Shown here: positions 7,343 through 15,487 of the stretch, one piece after another
Layout of the letters: each line of letters opens with the position of its first letter
Position numbering within the stretch: position 1 is the stretch's first letter
Origin: DATLAN01 sp035527455
GTDB lineage: Bacteria > Planctomycetota > Planctomycetia > Pirellulales > Thermoguttaceae
DNA: 30,624 nucleotides
Assembly: GCA_035527455.1 (NCBI GenBank)
Contig: DATLAN010000214.1
Location: 1-30,624, forward strand
Reading direction: 5' to 3'
Notes under the pieces: generated by a model
Database searches by the model: none
Seen by the model: only the letters and a program-made list of their open reading frames with translations
What the model was told of the DNA's origin: nothing
Program-made: the position numbers and the translations under genes

Positions 7343-10300
7343 TCACTCGGGCGTGATCTCCACCTCGAGCGGCTCGGCCCACTGTTTCTGCTCGGACGTG
7401 TAATAGAGATACGCCCGAGAGGCCGGGCCCGTGTATCGGCCGGGGACGGCGGCGACCAGGTCGAGCCTGATCGGGACCTTCTTGCCCGGGGCCAGAGATC
7501 GCCAATAACAGATCACCTCCCGGGCTCGGGTTTCGTAGTAGTCGAATGTGCCGGACTCTTTCAGTTCTTTAAGCTGATCCGGGCGGACCTCCAATCCCGC
7601 CGGCAAACCGAGAATGGCGATCGTCATCGGCTGGCCTTCGTCGGCGTTGACGTTGGTCAACTCGGCCGACAACTCGACCGTCTCGCCCGCGGCGACCTGC
7701 TGCCGTTTCAACTCGGTGGTCAGCCGCAGGGGGCAGTTTTCGTCGTCGGTCGGCTTCAGCTCGCGGTAACGGACGTCCAGGCTGTAGGGCATCTTGTTTT
7801 CGCCGGTCAGCGTGACGCTCAGCTTGTTGGCGCCCGGCTCGAGGTTGGCTTCCAGTCCGTCGACGACGATCGTCTCCTGCCGGCCGGCGGCGAAGGCGTG
7901 CTGGCCGATCTGCAAGTCGTCGCGTTTGATGATCAACGTGCCGGCGGTGACCGCCTGGCGGCCGGCCCGGGAATGCTCGACCAGGGCCTTCAGCGCCAGG
8001 ATCGTGGCCTGGGTGGAACCGAACCCGCCGGAGCCCTGCCGGTTTTGGGTGATCCATTGGACGGCCTTGTCGGCCTCGGCCGTAAAGGCGGGCTGCTTGA
8101 GCCAGACCAGGGCGGCCAGGGCCGTGGTTTCGACCCTAAGCGACGTGCCGCCGCTGCGCGTGATCGAGCCCCGCTTGCCGTCGAGATGCCCGTCGTCGGC
8201 CCGGGCTTCGGCCAGCTTGTCGGAGAGCCGTTGGGCCGTTTCGGTCAGTTGCTTCGCCTTCTCGGGCAGTTCCTGCTGCTGTGCCAGCCGGGCCGCATTG
8301 AGCGTGCCCAACGCGGCCAGGGCCACCAGGTACGGGTCGTCCGACGCTTCGCCAAGTTCGCCCACGTGCTCGATCTCGGCGTCGATGCCTTCCTGGTCCG
8401 ACTCGGAAAGGGCCCAGGTGATGTAGGCGTCGGTGATTTCCGGCGGCGCGCGGCCGAAACTGTCCAGGGCCTTTTCGTTCCGCAGGAAGCCGCCTTGGCC
8501 GTCGCGGCGCTTCATCAGCCAGGCGGCCGTCCGCTCGATCATTTCCGGCTCGACCTGGCAGACCTCGGCCATGTCGCGGAACTGCATCAGCCCGTAGGCC
8601 GTCAGCGCCTCGTGCCCGGGATCGGCGCCGAACCACTCGTAGCCCTCCTTGGCCTCGCGGCACTCGTACCCCTTCAGCTTGACGTAGCCCTTCTTCAACA
8701 GTTCTCGCGACCGCCGGGCGATGGCCGGGCTGTCCAACTCGTGCTCCTGCATGTATTGCAGCGAGAGCACGTTGGGGTAGTTGGCCGTCGAGGCCTGCTC
8801 GAAACAGCCGGTCGGCTCCTGCAACATGCCGTCCAGGCCCTGCTGCAAGTCGGCCAGCGCCGAGGGGAAGGCGTTCAAGGTCACTTCCAACGAGCCGGCG
8901 ACGATTCCCTCGGGCAGATCGACGGCCAGTTCCTGCCGGCCGTCGATTTGGCCGCTGTGGGAGACTTCTTTGGGGAAGCCGGGCGGAACGACCTTCAAGG
9001 TCCGCTCCACCCGGTCGCCCAGCACGCCGTACGCGCCTTGAGCAAGGCCGCGGAAGGCCAGTTTGCAGTCGCCGCTCGGGCCGGTCACGTCGAGCGTGAA
9101 GTATTCCCGGCCGCGCTGCTCGGCGGCCAGCGCGACGGTCCGCTGCGGATCGCCGACGAGGGTCACCAGGTCGTCGTGTTCGATGAGCAGATCGACGGGC
9201 AGTTCTTCGAGCGTATCGTTGACCACGGCCAAGGGCAGGTCGATGCGGTCGCCGGCGGTGACTTCCAGCGGCAGTTTCGGCTCGAGGTTGAACGGGATCC
9301 GCGACTCGACGGCGTCTTTGCCGGAGCCGACGCGCCCGTCGTGATGGGCGTCGACCAGCAGGCGGAAGGTGGTGATCGAGTCGGACAGGTCGAAGGAGAC
9401 GTTCGCCCGGCCTTCTGCGTCGGCAATCAACATCGGGTGCCAGAAGAGGGTTTCGGTGAAGTCTTGCCGGACGTCGGGTTTCGCCTTGCTGCGTTGGTGG
9501 CGGTATTGGCGGACGACGAATCCTCCGTGGCGGCGGGTTTTGGAGTCGTCCATCGTCTCCCACCCGGCGAAACCTCCCATCCGCGCTCTCTCCAAAGCCC
9601 AATCCCCGTCGGCCAGTTCCTTCCGGGCGGCGTCCGTCAGATCACCGAACCGTTTGTCGATGTCGCGTTTCATGGCGAAGTCGTGCAGCTCGCGACCCAG
9701 TTTCCCGCCGCCGTCCGGTGCTTTTCCCGCCACTCGTAACTCGGGCGCCCCGGGCGGGGCGACTCCGGGGGGCGCTTCTACCGGAGCGTCGGCCGGCGCT
9801 GCTTCGTCCGGCATCGCGTGCTCTCCGTCGAAGTCGTCCGGCTTGCCTTCTGCTTCCGCCGTCGGCATTTCTTCGATGGCCGTTGCTTCCGCCGCCTTTT
9901 CCGGCGCGACTTCCGGCGGCTCGACGTGGAACTCGGCGAACGCGATCGCGCCGGGGGCATCGAAGATCGGCCCGACCGGCGCCATCAGAAACCAGCCGAT
10001 CAGAAGGCAGCAGCCCGTCACGCCCACGGCCGGCACCCAGAGGTGGATGCCCGAGACGACCTTCATCAGACCCAGCATGGCCACCAGCAGCATCAGTCCC
10101 AGCCCGCCGAAGAAGCTCAAGGTGGTCAGCGCCTTGAGCGTCTTGGTATGTCCCTTTTCGTATTCGGCCACGCTGGCCTCGTACTTCCGGCGGACCTCGC
10201 TCATGTTGTCGAACATGGCCGGCGGCGCGGCGGGACCGCTCATGGCGACCAACCGGGAGAGCGGTTCGGCGTCGCGGCCCTCTTTCTTCAATTCGTCGAG

Positions 10301-12511
10301 CGTCTTCTCGGCGAATCGCCGCCAGCCCTGGGTGCCCAGCAGCAGATCCAGCGCCGCGGCCGATTCGTCGCCCTCGGCCAGATAGAAATCGGCCTCTTCC
10401 AGGTCTTCCGGGTTCTCGACCTCGGTGGTCAACAGAAAGTGGGTGTCGATCCGCGGCGTGTCGTCGTCGGCCAGGCTCAACAGGGTATCGTCGACCACGG
10501 CCACGCCGAGCACGGCCGGAACCACCCGGCCCTGCTCGTCGCGGACCCTCAGCGACATGCTCACCCGGTCGCCGGGCGCGTATCGGGCGCTCAGTCCGCC
10601 GGTCTCGACGTTCAGCCGCCGGTCGGTCCGCCGGTAGACGAGCCGCTCGGCCACCGGCTGCGGCGGGTGGATGCTGTAGTCGTACACGGTCAGCCGGATC
10701 ACCCCGCCGATCTCTTCGGCCAGGGGAATCTCGATCGAATCGGCTTGCTCACCCGTATCTTTCCTGGTAACGATCACCTGCTGTCCGACCGGCACGCCGC
10801 GACAGAAGGCCGCCACGACCAGCGGGACATTCGCCCTGGCCGAGCGGACCTCGCACTTCAGCGGCTCGCCCGCCGCGAACACGCCGGGACCCGTGTGCAG
10901 CACGATCTTCTGTCTCAGGGAGACGCCGGGCAGCGGCTGGTCTTTCGCCCCGGGCGGACTGGCGATCCGCAGACGATAGTCCTCCTCCACGCTCGGCGTG
11001 AAGCTCAACGAGCCCATGCCTTCGTGCGCGGTTTCCGCCTCGGCCGCCACGTCCTTCCCGCTGCTGTCGACGACCGTTCCTCGGATGGTGACCGGCTCGC
11101 CGAGCGGATCGCGGGCGACGAAATAGACCCGATTCTCCAGGCCGCCGGCCAGATCGCCCCCCTCCGGAAAGAACTCCACTTCGACCTTGCCGAGGTTGAC
11201 GGGGATCGTCTTGACGATCGGCTCCCGATTGCCGCCGTCGTCGACGGTCACGCTCAGCAGGGCGTCGCCCCGTGCGATCTTCTCGGGCAGACGGAAATTG
11301 ACCTGGAACGAACCGGTATGGTCCGCGCGGGCCGGCTGGTCGAAGGTTTTCTCGCCGTCGACGATGGCCGTGATCTGCAAGGACGCATCGGCTGCCGGAC
11401 CGCCTTCGGCCCTCTCGGCCACGAAGTCGGCGATCACCTCGTCGCCCGGCGCGTAGCTGTCGCGGGTGAATTCCAACTGCTTCTTCAGCCGCGGCAGCCG
11501 GTAGTGGCGGATGGAGAAGGTCCGCCGCTCTTGGGGAAACAGTTCTTCGGGACTGCGAGCCACCAGGGTATATTCCCCGCCGGCCAGACCGGGCGGGATC
11601 GCAAACGCCCCGCAGCCGACGCCGTGTTCGGTCATCCCCTCGACGGCCGAGTCGGGCACGACCGCCCCGCCGGGATCGAGAATCTCGAAATGGATCGGCA
11701 TCTCCCGATCCGCCGCCAGGCCGAACCGGGAAAGGGTCAGCGAACGGTAGTAAGCGATTTCACCCGGCTGGTCCGCCCGATACAGCGGCCGGTCCAACGT
11801 CAGCCGCGTGACGTAACGCTCCGGCCGGACCTCCAAGCGGGTCTCGATGGCTTCGGTCTCCTCCGTATCCTCGCGCTGGACTTCGACCTTCAGCACGGCC
11901 GCCGAGGCGAACGTTCCATTGCCGGGCACGGCGATCCGGAAGCGGCCGTTCTCGTCGGTCATGTCGTTTTGCCATTTCGGCTCTTCCACGCCGGGCGAAT
12001 AGACGGCGAACTTGATCTGCGCCGGCAGCGGCTCCCCGGCGATCGTGGTCGTGGTCACCGCATATTCCGCCGGGACGCCCGCCTGCAAGGCGGCCGGACC
12101 GGTCACCCGCAAGCGTACCTGCTCCGCGGCGATCGTGTCGCGTTGGCGGAGGTCGTACCAGTACCCGCCCAGCGACACCAGCAAGAGCACGGCCGCGGCC
12201 AGGCCGACCACCCAATTGGCCGCCTTGGCCCGGGGCGAGCCGCGCTGACGGCGAGACCTCGCACGGCGTTTCGGCCGCGGAGACCGGGGAGCCTTCTCGG
12301 CGGGTGGCCCCGGATGTCGAAGGGGGATCTTCGGTTCGGGCCGTTTGGCCGCCTCGCCCAACAGGTTGGCCGTCTGGCGGGCCTGCTCGTACGCCCGGGC
12401 CAGTTCCGGCTCGGCCGTGATCCGCCCACGCAGCTCGGCCGCTTCCGCCTCCGGCAGCAGGTCGTAAACCAGTTCCAGCAAGCGCTGGCGTGTATCGGCG
12501 TCGACGGTCAT
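7343..12511 (-). CDS. Membrane-anchored alpha-2-macroglobulin-like protein with anti-sigma-like N-terminus
   Basis: A 1722-residue protein. Residues 1-99 are a cytoplasmic head (helical, then a Lys/Arg/Pro-rich linker) resembling the anti-sigma-like segments next to planctomycete ECF sigma genes, but without the HxxxCxxC zinc motif. Residues 100-118 are a membrane helix. MG/MG2 beta domains follow (YVTRLTLDRPLYRADQPGE near 235). Two more hydrophobic helices lie at about 790-842, then an acidic Pro/Ala linker, the A2M core (TETLFWHPMLIADAEGRANV), and a thioester domain with GCFEQ, placing the reactive Cys at 1236 and Gln at 1239. Bacterial A2Ms trap attacking proteases through this bond. The gene lies 142 bases behind an ECF sigma gene, suggesting sigma regulation by an envelope sensor. 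The ATG at 12511 is chosen because upstream in-frame codons fall in a palindromic repeat; its AAGAAAAG ribosome site is weak. Confidence 0.88.
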   Translation of the reverse strand: MTVDADTRQRLLELVYDLLPEAEAAELRGRITAEPELARAYEQARQTANLLGEAAKRPEPKIPLRHPGPPAEKAPRSPRPKRRARSRRQRGSPRAKAANWVVGLAAAVLLLVSLGGYWYDLRQRDTIAAEQVRLRVTGPAALQAGVPAEYAVTTTTIAGEPLPAQIKFAVYSPGVEEPKWQNDMTDENGRFRIAVPGNGTFASAAVLKVEVQREDTEETEAIETRLEVRPERYVTRLTLDRPLYRADQPGEIAYYRSLTLSRFGLAADREMPIHFEILDPGGAVVPDSAVEGMTEHGVGCGAFAIPPGLAGGEYTLVARSPEELFPQERRTFSIRHYRLPRLKKQLEFTRDSYAPGDEVIADFVAERAEGGPAADASLQITAIVDGEKTFDQPARADHTGSFQVNFRLPEKIARGDALLSVTVDDGGNREPIVKTIPVNLGKVEVEFFPEGGDLAGGLENRVYFVARDPLGEPVTIRGTVVDSSGKDVAAEAETAHEGMGSLSFTPSVEEDYRLRIASPPGAKDQPLPGVSLRQKIVLHTGPGVFAAGEPLKCEVRSARANVPLVVAAFCRGVPVGQQVIVTRKDTGEQADSIEIPLAEEIGGVIRLTVYDYSIHPPQPVAERLVYRRTDRRLNVETGGLSARYAPGDRVSMSLRVRDEQGRVVPAVLGVAVVDDTLLSLADDDTPRIDTHFLLTTEVENPEDLEEADFYLAEGDESAAALDLLLGTQGWRRFAEKTLDELKKEGRDAEPLSRLVAMSGPAAPPAMFDNMSEVRRKYEASVAEYEKGHTKTLKALTTLSFFGGLGLMLLVAMLGLMKVVSGIHLWVPAVGVTGCCLLIGWFLMAPVGPIFDAPGAIAFAEFHVEPPEVAPEKAAEATAIEEMPTAEAEGKPDDFDGEHAMPDEAAPADAPVEAPPGVAPPGAPELRVAGKAPDGGGKLGRELHDFAMKRDIDKRFGDLTDAARKELADGDWALERARMGGFAGWETMDDSKTRRHGGFVVRQYRHQRSKAKPDVRQDFTETLFWHPMLIADAEGRANVSFDLSDSITTFRLLVDAHHDGRVGSGKDAVESRIPFNLEPKLPLEVTAGDRIDLPLAVVNDTLEELPVDLLIEHDDLVTLVGDPQRTVALAAEQRGREYFTLDVTGPSGDCKLAFRGLAQGAYGVLGDRVERTLKVVPPGFPKEVSHSGQIDGRQELAVDLPEGIVAGSLEVTLNAFPSALADLQQGLDGMLQEPTGCFEQASTANYPNVLSLQYMQEHELDSPAIARRSRELLKKGYVKLKGYECREAKEGYEWFGADPGHEALTAYGLMQFRDMAEVCQVEPEMIERTAAWLMKRRDGQGGFLRNEKALDSFGRAPPEITDAYITWALSESDQEGIDAEIEHVGELGEASDDPYLVALAALGTLNAARLAQQQELPEKAKQLTETAQRLSDKLAEARADDGHLDGKRGSITRSGGTSLRVETTALAALVWLKQPAFTAEADKAVQWITQNRQGSGGFGSTQATILALKALVEHSRAGRQAVTAGTLIIKRDDLQIGQHAFAAGRQETIVVDGLEANLEPGANKLSVTLTGENKMPYSLDVRYRELKPTDDENCPLRLTTELKRQQVAAGETVELSAELTNVNADEGQPMTIAILGLPAGLEVRPDQLKELKESGTFDYYETRAREVICYWRSLAPGKKVPIRLDLVAAVPGRYTGPASRAYLYYTSEQKQWAEPLEVEITPE

Positions 12512-12549
12512 GCTTTTCTTGTTGCTTTCGGATCCGGTTGTGGGAGCCC

Positions 12550-12631
12550 GAAAATGGGGACAGGCACCGAGCCGGCAGCGCTTTTCCCCGACTTCCACAC
12601 GATATGCGGCTCGGAGCCAGTCCCCATTTTC
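12550..12631. repeat. REP-like palindrome between the sigma and A2M genes
   Basis: Bases 12550-12574 and 12607-12631 form 25-bp inverted arms with two mismatches (core AAAATGGGGACAGGCACC), separated by 32 bases. GGGGACAGGCACC-type palindromes resemble the REP sequences mobilised by REP-associated Y1 transposases (RAYTs); this resemblance is from memory. The element fills most of the gap inside the presumed sigma-A2M transcript and would form a hairpin in the mRNA. Confidence 0.8.
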
Positions 12632-12653
12632 CACTGACCACTTACAGTGCGAG

Positions 12654-13199
12654 TTACTTACCCTCCAACGCCTCCCGCAGCTTGCCCAATGCCAGCCGCA
12701 TCCGGGTTTTCACCGTGCCCACCGGGATCTTGATCGCTTCGGCGATCTGTTCGTAGGTCATCCGGCCGTTTTGGCGCAGGAGGAACACCTCCTGCTCTTC
12801 GCGGCGGAGCTGGCCGACGGCCCGGCGGATCAACTCCAGTTGCTCGCGCCGCGCCGCGTCGGCCCCCGGGTTGTCACCCTTGGCGACCAATGTGGCCTCG
12901 GCCTGGTTCAATGGTCTACGGCGGCGTCGCCAGGCCGTTTTTCGCAAATCGCGGCCGGTGTTCAGGGCGATGCGGAAAACCCACGCCCTGAGGTTCTCGA
13001 TCCCCGGCACGTCGGTGCGATGTTGCCAGCACTTGACGAACGTCTCCTGGAGTGCGTCTCGGGCGTCTTCGGCGTTGCCCACCAAATAGTACAGCGTTCC
13101 GAGCAACTCGTCCTGGCAGCGCGCGAAGACCTCTTCGAGCCGCTCGGCGGCCTGCTGTTGGGCCTCGGCGTCGCTGCCGGTTGCGCGGGTGCGAGTCAT
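12654..13199 (-). CDS. ECF-subfamily RNA polymerase sigma factor
   Basis: A 181-residue sigma-70 family protein with only regions 2 and 4, the ECF layout. Region 2 spans about residues 25-95: LLGTLYYLVGNAEDARDALQ contains the core-binding helix, and AWVFRIALNTGRDLRK the promoter-melting and -10 recognition segment. Region 4 spans about 118-178, with the helix-turn-helix MTYEQIAEAIKIPVGTVKTR that reads the -35 box. No C-terminal extension is present. The gene precedes the A2M-like gene, whose cytoplasmic head is the likely regulator of this factor. In known ECF systems the factor often activates its own operon, but no clear ECF-type promoter pair was found upstream. The start is the ATG at 13199, with no strong Shine-Dalgarno sequence. 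Confidence 0.92.
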   Translation of the reverse strand: MTRTRATGSDAEAQQQAAERLEEVFARCQDELLGTLYYLVGNAEDARDALQETFVKCWQHRTDVPGIENLRAWVFRIALNTGRDLRKTAWRRRRRPLNQAEATLVAKGDNPGADAARREQLELIRRAVGQLRREEQEVFLLRQNGRMTYEQIAEAIKIPVGTVKTRMRLALGKLREALEGK

Positions 13200-13541
13200 G
13201 CTTCGTAAATAGAGACGATCGAGCGGGGAAGAGCGTTTTGTCGCCGGCGCATTTTTCCGGATCCACCAGTCATGGTCTCAGAAATCGGGCCACTTGGGAA
13301 GCACCTCTGGGGGAGCCGAGCGGAACACGTTGCAGTGAAACGGGTTGCGCAGAAACAACTTGTTCCATGGGGTGGCACGCCCTGAGGAACGAAGGGCGTG
13401 AAAAACCGGCCAAACCACGCCCTTCGTGCCTCGGGGCGTGCCACCCTCGTTTGACATTCTCGCGTCCGGCCCTATCGCCGGCTCGCGCGGGGGAGTAAAG
13501 TTGTAAAGGGCGCGAGTGGAGAGCCCTGCGGGCGCGAAACC
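13200..13541. other. Divergent intergenic region (sigma factor / response regulator)
   Basis: Holds the family B repeat copy 2 (13344-13446). A plus-strand TTGACA at 13451-13456 is a perfect -35 hexamer, but the best -10 is only TATCGC 16 bases later (13473-13478), so a promoter for the response regulator is possible rather than established. No small gene is recognised. Confidence 0.45.
13344..13446. repeat. Palindromic repeat, family B copy 2 (31-bp arms)
   Basis: Bases 13370-13400 and 13416-13446 are 31-bp inverted arms with two mismatches around a 15-nt loop. They share the core CTGAGGAACGAAGGGCGTG and the adjacent left flank (TTGCGCA, GAA, CTTGT) with the copy at 3335-3435. Here the right arm is complete and includes the mirror GTGCCACCC, which copy 1 lacks, so copy 1 appears trimmed. 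Confidence 0.88.
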
Positions 13542-14009
13542 ATGCTGGGAAGAGACGGTCAGAACGTCAGTCGCGAGACCGTCGGCCGGCCGATGGAGAT
13601 CCTTCTGGTCGAAGACGACCTGGAGGACGCCGGGCTGACGATCGAGGCGCTGCGGGAAAGCGACGTGCGCTGCCGGGTGAGCCTGGTTCGCGACGGCGAG
13701 GAAGCCGTCGAGTTCCTCCACCGCCGCGGCCGATACGGCCGTGCCCCCCGGCCCGATCTGATCCTCTTGGACCTGAACCTGCCCAAGAAAGACGGCCGCG
13801 AGGTGCTCGCCGAAATCAAGGCCGACCGGCGACTGCGCCGCAAACCGGTGGTCGTGCTGACCGCTTCGACCACCCACCGGGAGATCCTCGAAGAAGAACA
13901 CCTCCACGTCGAAGACTACCTGCTCAAGCCGGTCGACGTCGGGCAGTTCATCCACCTCGTCAAGTCGCTGCGGCGATACTGGCTCTCCGACGTGATCTTG
14001 CCGTCGTAG
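13542..14009 (+). CDS. Single-domain response regulator (Rcp1-like receiver)
   Basis: A 155-residue stand-alone receiver domain with no output domain. Acidic pocket residues Glu24-Asp25-Asp26 (LLVEDD), phospho-acceptor Asp77 in LILLDLNLPKKDG, the Thr/Ser switch in VVLTAS (107-109) and Lys129 in LLKPVD are all present, so it should be phosphorylatable. The long alpha2-beta3 loop (HRRGRYGRAPRPD) and the C-terminal extension are typical of Rcp1-type regulators that serve phytochrome-like or hybrid histidine kinases. No kinase gene is nearby, so its partner must be elsewhere. The ATG at 13542 is kept because the GRPMEILLVED stretch, often conserved in this family, lies upstream of the alternative ATG at 13593; neither has a strong ribosome-binding site. 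Confidence 0.9.
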   Translation: MLGRDGQNVSRETVGRPMEILLVEDDLEDAGLTIEALRESDVRCRVSLVRDGEEAVEFLHRRGRYGRAPRPDLILLDLNLPKKDGREVLAEIKADRRLRRKPVVVLTASTTHREILEEEHLHVEDYLLKPVDVGQFIHLVKSLRRYWLSDVILPS

Positions 14010-14044
14010 ATCTCCCCGGAAGGGAGCACTCGCGCAAGAGAACT

Positions 14045-14076
14045 CCCACCGACACAATCACGGGGTGTGCGGTGGG
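14045..14076. terminator. Hairpin between convergent genes
   Basis: CCCACCG-ACAC (from 14045) can pair with GTGT-G-CGGTGGG (to 14076) with one bulged base. It lies between the response regulator (+) and the 98-residue gene (-), which converge here. No clear T-run follows on either strand. A second small palindrome, CGGCGGGACCGCCG, lies at 14103-14116 just past the stop of the minus-strand gene. Confidence 0.4.
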
Positions 14077-14117
14077 ATGCTGTTGGAAAAAGCAGCCGCG
14101 TTCGGCGGGACCGCCGA

Positions 14118-14414
14118 CTAACCGACTCGGCCGAAGAACCGCTCGGTGCGACCGCGGAGATGGTACCTCGCGGCCAATTGCGGATCTTCCGAAACGCTCA
14201 CGTCACCGCCGACGCGGTCGAAGAACCGCTTCGTGCGATTCCGCAGATGATACCGGGCGGCCAGCAAGGTGGCGTCTTCCGATGGGCTCTTGACGGCCGG
14301 CCGGCCGTCTTGCTCGCCGGGCAGGTCCGCCCGGGTGGAACCGAGGGCAACCAAGGTCCAGATCAGGCCGCCGGCGACGACCGATGCCATACTCACGCGA
14401 CACAGACTCGACAT
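14118..14414 (-). CDS. Small exported protein with duplicated cationic motif
   Basis: A 98-residue protein not matched to any family I know. Residues 1-29 form a signal peptide (MSSLCRVSMASVVAGGLIWT, then LVALGSTRA with a plausible cleavage after it). The mature part is about 69 residues and contains an imperfect internal repeat: AARYHLRNRTKRFFDRVG and, near the end, AARYHLRGRTERFFGRVG. Each unit is strongly basic and could form an amphipathic helix. The duplication is also visible in the DNA. The start at 14414 is supported by AGAGAGGG 7 bases upstream; longer in-frame starts lack a ribosome site and would precede the signal peptide. It is convergent with the response regulator. A secreted or surface peptide role is possible but unproven. 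Confidence 0.65.
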   Translation of the reverse strand: MSSLCRVSMASVVAGGLIWTLVALGSTRADLPGEQDGRPAVKSPSEDATLLAARYHLRNRTKRFFDRVGGDVSVSEDPQLAARYHLRGRTERFFGRVG

Positions 14415-14839
14415 GGAAAAACCCTCTCTTGAAAGTGTCTTGTCGTGATAGCAAGTCTTATCCGATCGCTGCCCCGGCCGACCACCGACTGCGACGCCAA
14501 GGGAGCAACTCCGGGGCCGTTTTCTTTCGGCCACCGGCCACCAGCCGCCGCGTCGCAACCGTCCGCAGGGCAAGTACTTATTACCGGAATCCCTCACCGG
14601 CGGCGCTCTTCCGCCCGTTGCCGTTTCTCATCATCGGCTCGGCCGCAACGATGCATTACCGCAACCCCCTGACGAACCTCACCCATCCATTATCTTTCGG
14701 CAACTCGCCCGCATCAACGGAAATCCGGGCACACCTACTCTTTTGGGTACGGGCGTTAATCCGCCATGCCCCCTTCGCTCCGATTCCCCGGATGATTGAA
14801 GGGAGATATGGGTCGGGCCGATTGCACGGAGCAACACCG
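14415..14839. other. Intergenic region upstream of the chemotaxis remnant
   Basis: About 425 bases between the 98-residue gene (-) and the MCP remnant (+). No open frame here has recognisable protein features, and I saw no convincing promoter, repeat or RNA structure. It may contain decayed upstream parts of the chemotaxis receptor gene, since the remnant lacks its sensor half. Confidence 0.4.
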
Positions 14840-15281
14840 CCTGGAAGAAACCGCTTGGGAGTCGTCTTCGCGGCCCCCCAGGCCGTCGCCGACGTGGCCC
14901 GTAAGGTCGACGGATTCCACGAACAATTCGGCACGTTCTGCCAGCGGCAGATGGAAGACCACGCGGCGGCGCTGGCGGCCACCGCCGAACTCGAAACCGC
15001 CATGGAAACCTTCGACGGAAATCGCCAGCCAGACGAACCTCCTGGCCCTGAACGCCGCCATCGAGGCCGCCCGGGCAGGTGAGCACGGCACGGGATTCGC
15101 CGTCGTGGCCGACGAGGTCCGCAAGCTGGCCGAACGCTCCAACCAGGCCGCCGCCGGCAGCGAAGAAATGGCCTCCAGCAGCGAAGAACTCGGCGCCCAA
15201 TCCGCCGGGCTTCGCGACCTGGTCAGCCGCTTCAAGGTCGACAACCAGTCGAGCCGTCAAGGCCAAACCGCGAGGGTGTAG
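14840..15281 (+). pseudogene. Methyl-accepting chemotaxis protein remnant (signalling tip)
   Basis: Codons from about 15022 to 15281 encode the highly conserved MCP hairpin tip and descending helix: IASQTNLLALNAAIEAARAG, then GFAVVADEVRKLAERS. This is the part that contacts CheA and CheW. Upstream the same frame turns into Arg/Pro-rich nonsense. MCP-like helix (VADVARKVDGFHEQFGTF, AAALAATAELETAMETF) appears instead in another frame at about 14860-15015. The two join near 15015-15025, so a frameshift or internal deletion has occurred. No sensor domain or membrane helix is left. The reading ends at TAG 15279-15281 and continues in the same frame into a CheW-like tail. This is a decayed gene, not a functional receptor. 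Confidence 0.75.
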
Positions 15282-15434
15282 ATCGATAGTCTTCAACGGG
15301 GCGGCCTCGGCCAGGACTACCTCACCGGGCTGGTGAAGCTCGCCGACCGGTTGCTGATCCTCTTGGACATCGACAGGATTCTCGGCGAAGAAGAGATCAG
15401 CACTTTCGAAACGGCCGCCGCGGGGGCGTACTAG
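15282..15434 (+). pseudogene. CheW C-terminal fragment
   Basis: In the same frame as the MCP remnant, after its TAG, 50 codons run to TAG 15432-15434. The conserved part reads DYLTGLVKLADRLLILLDID followed by RILGEEEISTF, which matches the end of CheW, the adaptor linking receptors to CheA (typical end: 'G..K..DRLLILLDIDR.L'). The first two thirds of CheW are missing and there is no start codon or ribosome-binding site. Together with the MCP tip this suggests a former MCP-CheW locus collapsed by deletion around 15281-15300. Confidence 0.7.
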
Positions 15435-15487
15435 CCGCGAACTCTCCCGGCGAGCCGCATCCCGCGCGTTGCACATGATCGGCTCGG

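Noticed and set aside
7014..7505. A 163-codon minus-strand frame between the A2M gene and the Met/Gly-rich gene
   Set aside because: It overlaps the end of the A2M gene in another frame, and shows no domain, no ribosome site and no protein-like pattern.
9818..12637. Long plus-strand open frames opposite the A2M gene (also 7316-9739)
   Set aside because: Low-complexity composition caused by codon bias of the real minus-strand gene; no recognisable domain or ribosome-binding site.
13451..13478. TTGACA as a full promoter for the response regulator
   Set aside because: The -35 box is perfect but the best -10 (TATCGC, 16-bp spacer) is too poor for a separate promoter call; it is noted only in the intergenic entry.
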